The position numbers and the translations under genes are program-made. Positions 6,118 to 10,067 of a stretch of 10,067 nucleotides of DNA are shown piece after piece (the stretch's first letter is position 1; each line of letters opens with the position of its first letter). The notes beneath the pieces were generated by a model. It worked only from the letters and a program-made list of their open reading frames with translations, searched no databases and was not told the origin of the DNA. The stretch is from an uncultured Lachnospiraceae bacterium (lineage in GTDB: Bacteria > Bacillota > Clostridia > Lachnospirales > Lachnospiraceae), in assembly GCA_900313265.1 (NCBI GenBank), contig OMRN01000028.1, positions 1 through 10,067 on the forward strand. Reading direction: 5' to 3'.

Positions 6118-6621
6118 ATGACTAATTCATATCAGGAATTTCTGATTGCGCAGAAGCAGAATCCGTTGAATAAGGTTTTGGGGTTTACATTAGTGGGACT
6201 GGCGGTTCTATCCGTTGTCAGCGCTCTTTTTGTAAGCCTCTTTTTCTTTATAGGTACTGTGGCCTGTGCCGTGCTTTCTTATGTGCTGTATTTCAGAAAA
6301 ACGGTGGTCGAATTCGAGTATACTTATATGGATAAGGAACTTCGGGTCGACAGAATTTATAATCAGAGCAAAAGAAAACAGGTTGATGTTTTTGACTTGA
6401 ACAAAGCCGAGATCGTAGCACCGGAGAAATCGTATCATCTTGATAATTACAGCAAGCGTGATGTGCAAGTAAGCGACTATTCCACGGACGAAGAAGATAC
6501 GGAAGAAATTAAGAATTATGTCATGTATTATGAAGGAAAAAGAAAAATCCTCTTTTCCTTTAATCAGGATATGATTGAGGCAATCCGGACGGGGATTCCG
6601 GGCAAAGTCAAATTGCAATAA
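6118..6621 (+). CDS. Small two-helix membrane protein, DUF6106-like
   Basis: A 167-aa protein of unknown function. Residues about 20-59 are hydrophobic and form two closely spaced membrane helices with a very short turn. The rest (about 60-167) is a soluble, strand-rich domain with EFEYTYMDKELRVDRIYNQSKRKQV, which looks like a PH-like or bPH-type fold facing the cytoplasm, and a short acidic stretch (DEEDTEE). I recall this architecture as DUF6106 in Lachnospiraceae, but that name is from memory. The open frame extends to a TTG at 6082. The ATG at 6118 has a GTGAGG site 6 bases before it, so I prefer it. guaB follows 121 bases downstream in the same direction. Confidence 0.75.
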   Translation: MTNSYQEFLIAQKQNPLNKVLGFTLVGLAVLSVVSALFVSLFFFIGTVACAVLSYVLYFRKTVVEFEYTYMDKELRVDRIYNQSKRKQVDVFDLNKAEIVAPEKSYHLDNYSKRDVQVSDYSTDEEDTEEIKNYVMYYEGKRKILFSFNQDMIEAIRTGIPGKVKLQ

Positions 6622-6634
6622 AAGAGCATTTTTG

Positions 6635-6689
6635 CGGAAGAATGATTTTCGAGAGCGCATAAATACATTAAGCGTTTTCGGAAGAATGA
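6635..6689 (+). repeat. Short direct repeat upstream of guaB
   Basis: CGGAAGAATGA occurs at 6635-6645 and again at 6679-6689, 44 bases apart. The similarity extends leftwards with one gap (AGC-A/G-TTTT before each copy). The 6622-6742 gap otherwise shows only purine-rich sequence leading to the guaB ribosome binding site, and no clear terminator. The copies might be an operator pair or the remains of a small duplication. Confidence 0.5.
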
Positions 6690-6742
6690 AGCAGGTAGAA
6701 ATAAACATCAGATAGAGAAGAAAAAAGAACGGAGGTAAGAAA

Positions 6743-8203
6743 ATGGGTCGAATTGTTTCCGAAGGTATAACATTTGATGATGTGTTACTGGTTCCGGGTT
6801 ATTCCAACGTGATTCCCAATCAGGTGGATTTAACCACGCAGCTGACCAAGAAAATCCGGCTGAACATTCCCATGATGAGTGCGGGAATGGATACGGTTAC
6901 GGAACATCGCATGGCGATTGCAATGGCTCGTCAGGGCGGTATCGGTATCATTCATAAGAATATGTCAATTGAAGCACAGGCAGAAGAGGTGGATAAGGTA
7001 AAACGTTCGGAAAACGGTGTCATCACGGATCCGTTCTCTCTTACCGCGGAACATACATTAGCGGATGCGGATAATCTGATGGGCAAATTCAGAATTTCCG
7101 GTGTCCCGATCACGGAAGGAAGAAAACTGGTCGGAATCATCACGAACCGTGATTTGAAATTCGAAACCGACATGACGAAGAAAATCCGTGAATGCATGAC
7201 CAGCGAAGGTCTGGTTACCGCAAAGGCGGGAGTGACGCTTGACGAAGCAAAGAAGATTCTTGCCGCTTCCAGAAAAGAAAAACTGCCCATTGTGGATGAC
7301 GATTATAATTTAGTCGGTTTAATTACGATTAAAGACATTGAAAAAACCATCAAATATCCGCTTTCCGCCAAGGATTCCCAGGGAAGACTGCTTTGCGGTG
7401 CGGGTGTCGGAATTACCGCGAATGTTCTCGACCGCGTAAAAGAACTGGTTTCCGCGAAGGTGGATGCGGTTGTTCTCGATTCGGCGCACGGACATTCCGA
7501 AAATGTATTAAAATGCCTTCGCATGATTCGTGAAGAGTTCCCGGATGTTCAGATTATCGCCGGAAACATCGCAACCGGCGAGGCTTGCAAAGCATTAATC
7601 GAAGCAGGTGCGGATGCGGTAAAAGTCGGAATCGGACCGGGCTCCATCTGTACAACCAGAATCGTTGCCGGTATCGGTGTTCCCCAGGTTTCCGCCGTTA
7701 TGGACTGCTATGAAGTGGCAAAGGAGTACGGAATTCCCATTATCGCAGACGGTGGTATCCAGTTCTCCGGTGATATGGTAAAGGCCATCGCAGCCGGTGC
7801 GGATGTCTGCATGATGGGTTCGATGTTTGCCGGATGTGAGGAATCTCCCGGAGATGTCGAGTTATATCAGGGAAGAAAATACAAAGTATACCGTGGAATG
7901 GGATCCATCTCCGCCATGGAAAACGGAAGCAAGGACCGTTACTTCCAGTCCGATGCGAAGAAACTGGTTCCGGAAGGTGTTGAAGGCCGTGTGGCTTACA
8001 AGGGAAACGTGGAAGACACCGTATTCCAGATGATGGGCGGTATCCGTTCCGGTATGGGTTACTGCGGAGCTCATAACATTCAGGAATTAAAAGAAAACGG
8101 AAGATTCGTAAAAATCTCCGCGGCAGCACTTCGTGAAAGTCATCCGCATGACATTCAGATTACAAAAGAAGCGCCGAACTACAGCGTGGACAATAACCGC
8201 TAA
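6743..8203 (+). CDS. guaB: Inosine-5'-monophosphate dehydrogenase
   Basis: It oxidises IMP to XMP with NAD+, the rate-limiting step of guanine nucleotide synthesis in the cytoplasm. At 486 aa it has the usual bacterial length. The TIM barrel begins with [14 protein letters not shown] and [10 protein letters not shown]. Two CBS domains, which sense nucleotides, are inserted at about residues 93-205. The barrel resumes with DSAHGHS, and the catalytic loop GPGSICTTR contains C303. [11 protein letters not shown] and the YRGMGS segment bind the IMP phosphate. The mobile flap carries R399-Y400 in DRYFQ, 96 residues after the cysteine as in E. coli. [16 protein letters not shown] closes the C-terminus. 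A strong GGAGG site precedes the ATG, and an intrinsic terminator ends the gene. Confidence 0.97.
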   Translation: MGRIVSEGITFDDVLLVPGYSNVIPNQVDLTTQLTKKIRLNIPMMSAGMDTVTEHRMAIAMARQGGIGIIHKNMSIEAQAEEVDKVKRSENGVITDPFSLTAEHTLADADNLMGKFRISGVPITEGRKLVGIITNRDLKFETDMTKKIRECMTSEGLVTAKAGVTLDEAKKILAASRKEKLPIVDDDYNLVGLITIKDIEKTIKYPLSAKDSQGRLLCGAGVGITANVLDRVKELVSAKVDAVVLDSAHGHSENVLKCLRMIREEFPDVQIIAGNIATGEACKALIEAGADAVKVGIGPGSICTTRIVAGIGVPQVSAVMDCYEVAKEYGIPIIADGGIQFSGDMVKAIAAGADVCMMGSMFAGCEESPGDVELYQGRKYKVYRGMGSISAMENGSKDRYFQSDAKKLVPEGVEGRVAYKGNVEDTVFQMMGGIRSGMGYCGAHNIQELKENGRFVKISAAALRESHPHDIQITKEAPNYSVDNNR

Positions 8204-8220
8204 TCATATTTCAGCATATG

Positions 8221-8256
8221 ACCTGCTTCGCAGATTTTGTGAAGCAGGTTTTTTTC
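8221..8256 (+). terminator. Intrinsic terminator of guaB
   Basis: ACCTGCTTC (8221-8229) pairs perfectly with GAAGCAGGT (8241-8249). The stem can extend inwards through G-U, C-G and A-T pairs, and seven T residues (8249-8255) follow. It starts 17 bases after the guaB stop, which makes it a textbook rho-independent terminator. Confidence 0.9.
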
Positions 8257-8293
8257 GCGATAAACCCGGAATTTTTTTGGGCCGATTTCAAAA

Positions 8294-8311
8294 TTAGGAA
8301 TTAGTTAAGGA
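8294..8311 (+). promoter_or_regulatory. Possible activator site, direct repeat upstream of the ABC operon promoter
   Basis: TTAGGA (8294-8299) and TTAAGGA (8305-8311) start 11 bases apart, one helical turn, about 25 bases before the -35 box. Repeats spaced like this are typical of OmpR-family response regulator sites, which often control export ABC operons in Firmicutes. The region is AT-rich, so chance is a real alternative. Confidence 0.25.
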
Positions 8312-8335
8312 TTTTTTTCTGTTTTTGTGTAATAA

Positions 8336-8364
8336 TTGACACGAAATGAAAATTATTAGATAAT
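8336..8364 (+). promoter_or_regulatory. Strong sigma-A promoter of the ABC export operon, with a dyad over the -10 box
   Basis: A perfect TTGACA (8336-8341) and GATAAT (8359-8364, 5 of 6) are 17 bases apart. TTATTA (8353-8358) and TAATAA (8361-8366) form an inverted repeat around two bases that covers the -10 box and could be an operator. The predicted start is near 8371, giving a leader of about 65 AT-rich bases before the ATG at 8436. Confidence 0.8.
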
Positions 8365-8435
8365 AAGATTTGATTTGTTTATAAAAAATTAATAATTCAA
8401 CAAGACAAATTGTGTAACAGGGGAATAATTGAAAA

Positions 8436-9242
8436 ATGTCAAATCTGATTGAAATAAAAGACATGTGCAAGGTCTATAACCCGGGTGAAAACGAAGTCCG
8501 GGCGCTCGACCACATCAGTCTGTCCATCGGAGAAAAAGAATTCGTGGCCATTATCGGTCAGTCCGGAAGCGGCAAATCCACCTTAATGAATATGCTCGGA
8601 TGCCTGGATGTTCCGACGTCCGGTTCCTATCATCTGCACGGCAAGGACGTTGCGGAAATGCTCGATGACGAACTTTCCGATATCCGCAATAAGGAAATCG
8701 GGTTTATTTTTCAGGGCTTTAACCTGATTGCTTCGCTGACGGCCCTTGAAAATGTGGAACTTCCGTTAATCTACAGAGGCGTTTCGAAGAAGGAACGTAC
8801 GGCGCTTGCTACAGAGGCACTTCGGAAGGTCGGGCTTGAAAAACGTATGACGCATAAACCTTCGGAGATGTCCGGAGGCCAGCAGCAGAGAGTTGCGATA
8901 GCAAGGGCGATTGCACAGGCTCCGCCGATTATCTTGGCCGATGAGCCGACCGGAAACTTGGACTCCCATTCGAGCGTGGAGATTCTGGAGATATTAAAAC
9001 AGCTTCACGAAGAGGGAAGAACGGTCATTATCATTACGCACGACCCGGGCATTGCGGCCAAGGCAAAGCGTGTTGTACACATCATGGACGGAAAAATTTA
9101 TAAAGATGAGCTCAACACCGGAAACGAAGACGAAAGTGCCATCCGTGCGGAACTGGCAAAAGCTCAGGAAAATGTTACGACGAAAGTGAAGAGTGTATGG
9201 CAGGAAACCGGAATTGACCTGCATATGAAGGAGGAATCGTAA
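8436..9242 (+). CDS. ABC transporter ATP-binding protein, MacB/LolD type
   Basis: This is the cytoplasmic ATPase that powers a membrane permease of the MacB/FtsX kind, usually an exporter of peptides, antibiotics or lipids, or a remodeller of the envelope. Walker A is GQSGSGKST (residues 41-49, K47). The Q-loop is Q93 in FIFQGFNL. The signature is SGGQQQRVAIARA (from S146). Walker B is ILADEP with D169 and the catalytic E170, and the switch is H202 in ITHD. The core ends near residue 220. An extra 40-50 charged residues follow, longer than the usual 220-235 aa of the family. An AGGGG site lies 12 bases before the ATG, which is a long spacing. The adaptor gene starts 3 bases after the stop and its ribosome binding site lies inside this coding region, so the two are an operon. 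The substrate cannot be read from the sequence. Confidence 0.93.
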   Translation: MSNLIEIKDMCKVYNPGENEVRALDHISLSIGEKEFVAIIGQSGSGKSTLMNMLGCLDVPTSGSYHLHGKDVAEMLDDELSDIRNKEIGFIFQGFNLIASLTALENVELPLIYRGVSKKERTALATEALRKVGLEKRMTHKPSEMSGGQQQRVAIARAIAQAPPIILADEPTGNLDSHSSVEILEILKQLHEEGRTVIIITHDPGIAAKAKRVVHIMDGKIYKDELNTGNEDESAIRAELAKAQENVTTKVKSVWQETGIDLHMKEES

Positions 9243-9245
9243 ATC

Positions 9246-10067
9246 ATGGGAAAAAAAGATAACGGAATCAGCTTATCGGAAGGAGCGGAAACGACCGGCC
9301 AGAGCGTTTTGGAAGCAAAGAAAAAGAAAAAACGCAAGAAAATCATTCTGACGGTTGTTATTATCGTGGTTGCGGTAATTGTGCTTGCAATCGGAGGAAT
9401 TGCGATTGCGGTATCGCAGGCAATGAAGAAAATGTCCAAAGGGACGGTAACTTTGGCGAAACCCGAAACGGGTGACATTGTTGCGGAAGTTACACTGACG
9501 GGGAATATAGAAAGCGAACAGACCATTCATTACACGGCTCCGGCGAGCCTTCGCGTGAAGGAAGCGTTGCCGGCCGGCTCTTTTGTAAAGAAAGGCGATG
9601 TGATTCTGAAATTTGATGAAACGGATTATGAGATTGCCATGCGCCAGCTTGAAATAGGTGCGCAGATGAACGAAAACTCCTATCAGAGTGATTTAACCGG
9701 AGAGGGAACCATTCAGGGCAAAATCGCTAAGGCACAGGCCGATGTGGCGAAATATCAGGCAGAAGTGGATGAAAAGCAGGCAAAGGTCGACGAGTATCAG
9801 AAAATTGTAGACAATTACGAACATGATAATAATCTGGCGGGATCCCAGTCGGCGATTCAGGCACAGATTGCTTATGAAGAAGCCAATATTTCCAGATGCC
9901 AGACAGAGATGGATGCGCTCCTTGCCGCATTTATGCAGACCGAAGAATATATAAAAATGACTCCGGAAGAAAGAGCGGCAGCTGTTGCGAAGTTCTGTTC
10001 GGAAGGAAAATATAAAGAACTGGCGGATTCAATGGAGTATTCGAAAAAGGTTATTGCCAATGTTACC
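9246..10067 (+). CDS. Membrane-fusion (HlyD/RND-type) adaptor of the ABC exporter, 5' part only
   Basis: The frame is open from ATG 9246 to the window end (274 codons, no stop), so the C-terminus is missing. Residues 1-32 are cytoplasmic and end in a lysine/arginine run (KKKKKRKK). Residues about 33-57 are one hydrophobic anchor. Residues about 76-130 form the first half of a lipoyl-like domain (VTLTGNIESEQTIHYTAPASL, then GSFVKKGDVILKFDETDYE). A long helical, Gln/Ala/Glu-rich stretch with coiled-coil character follows, and after it a segment with MTPEERAAA. This is the standard layout of MacA/HlyD-like adaptors that join an ABC permease to the outside. The AAGGAGG site at 9228-9234 is inside the end of the ATPase gene. 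A MacB/FtsX permease gene is expected next but lies outside the window. Confidence 0.88.
   Translation, partial: MGKKDNGISLSEGAETTGQSVLEAKKKKKRKKIILTVVIIVVAVIVLAIGGIAIAVSQAMKKMSKGTVTLAKPETGDIVAEVTLTGNIESEQTIHYTAPASLRVKEALPAGSFVKKGDVILKFDETDYEIAMRQLEIGAQMNENSYQSDLTGEGTIQGKIAKAQADVAKYQAEVDEKQAKVDEYQKIVDNYEHDNNLAGSQSAIQAQIAYEEANISRCQTEMDALLAAFMQTEEYIKMTPEERAAAVAKFCSEGKYKELADSMEYSKKVIANVT

Noticed and set aside
7740..8129. 129-aa minus-strand open frame inside guaB
   Set aside because: It is a shadow of guaB. Its Arg/Pro/His-rich composition comes from reading a coding strand backwards, and there is no start signal.

Overview
The window looks like core chromosome of a Gram-positive, low-to-mid-GC Firmicute, most likely a Lachnospiraceae-type Clostridia. 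This rests on consensus sigma-A-like promoters, strong AGGAGG-type ribosome binding sites, and proteins resembling families I associate with that group (DUF6062-like, DUF6106-like, an RNase-type beta-CASP protein). The placement is inferred from family recognition; no rRNA or other marker is present. I see no mobile element, CRISPR array, tRNA or rRNA.

Layout from left to right. Bases 1-108 hold the 3' end of an unrecognised gene. It is followed by a 534-aa beta-CASP metallo-beta-lactamase RNase-like protein (134-1738, +). That gene converges on a minus-strand group, and two strong hairpins fill the gap between them. Read in its own direction, the minus-strand group is: a membrane-anchored protein of unknown function (4434-3586), glutamate racemase MurI (3480-2662), and a DUF6062-like protein with a duplicated Cys/His module (2567-1803). 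A small 24-bp-period tandem repeat lies between murI and the DUF6062-like gene and reaches into the murI stop codon.

A compact divergent promoter region (4435-4630) separates the minus-strand group from a uracil permease gene (4631-6025, +), which has a roughly 94-nt foldable leader. Next come a small two-helix membrane protein (6118-6621, DUF6106-like) with its own promoter, and IMP dehydrogenase guaB (6743-8203), which ends in a clear intrinsic terminator. A perfect TTGACA promoter with a 17-bp spacer then starts an ABC export operon: a MacB/LolD-type ATPase (8436-9242) and a membrane-fusion/HlyD-type adaptor (9246 to the window end, cut off). The permease partner is expected just beyond the window.

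Functionally the window mixes RNA processing, nucleobase uptake (uracil permease), GMP synthesis (GuaB), cell-wall precursor supply (MurI gives D-glutamate) and an export system. I did not find an obvious new multi-gene system. The most interesting items are the tandem/inverted repeat at the murI stop, the structured uracil permease leader with the back-to-back promoters, the duplicated Cys/His module of the DUF6062-like protein, and the solute-binding-like membrane protein without transporter partners.
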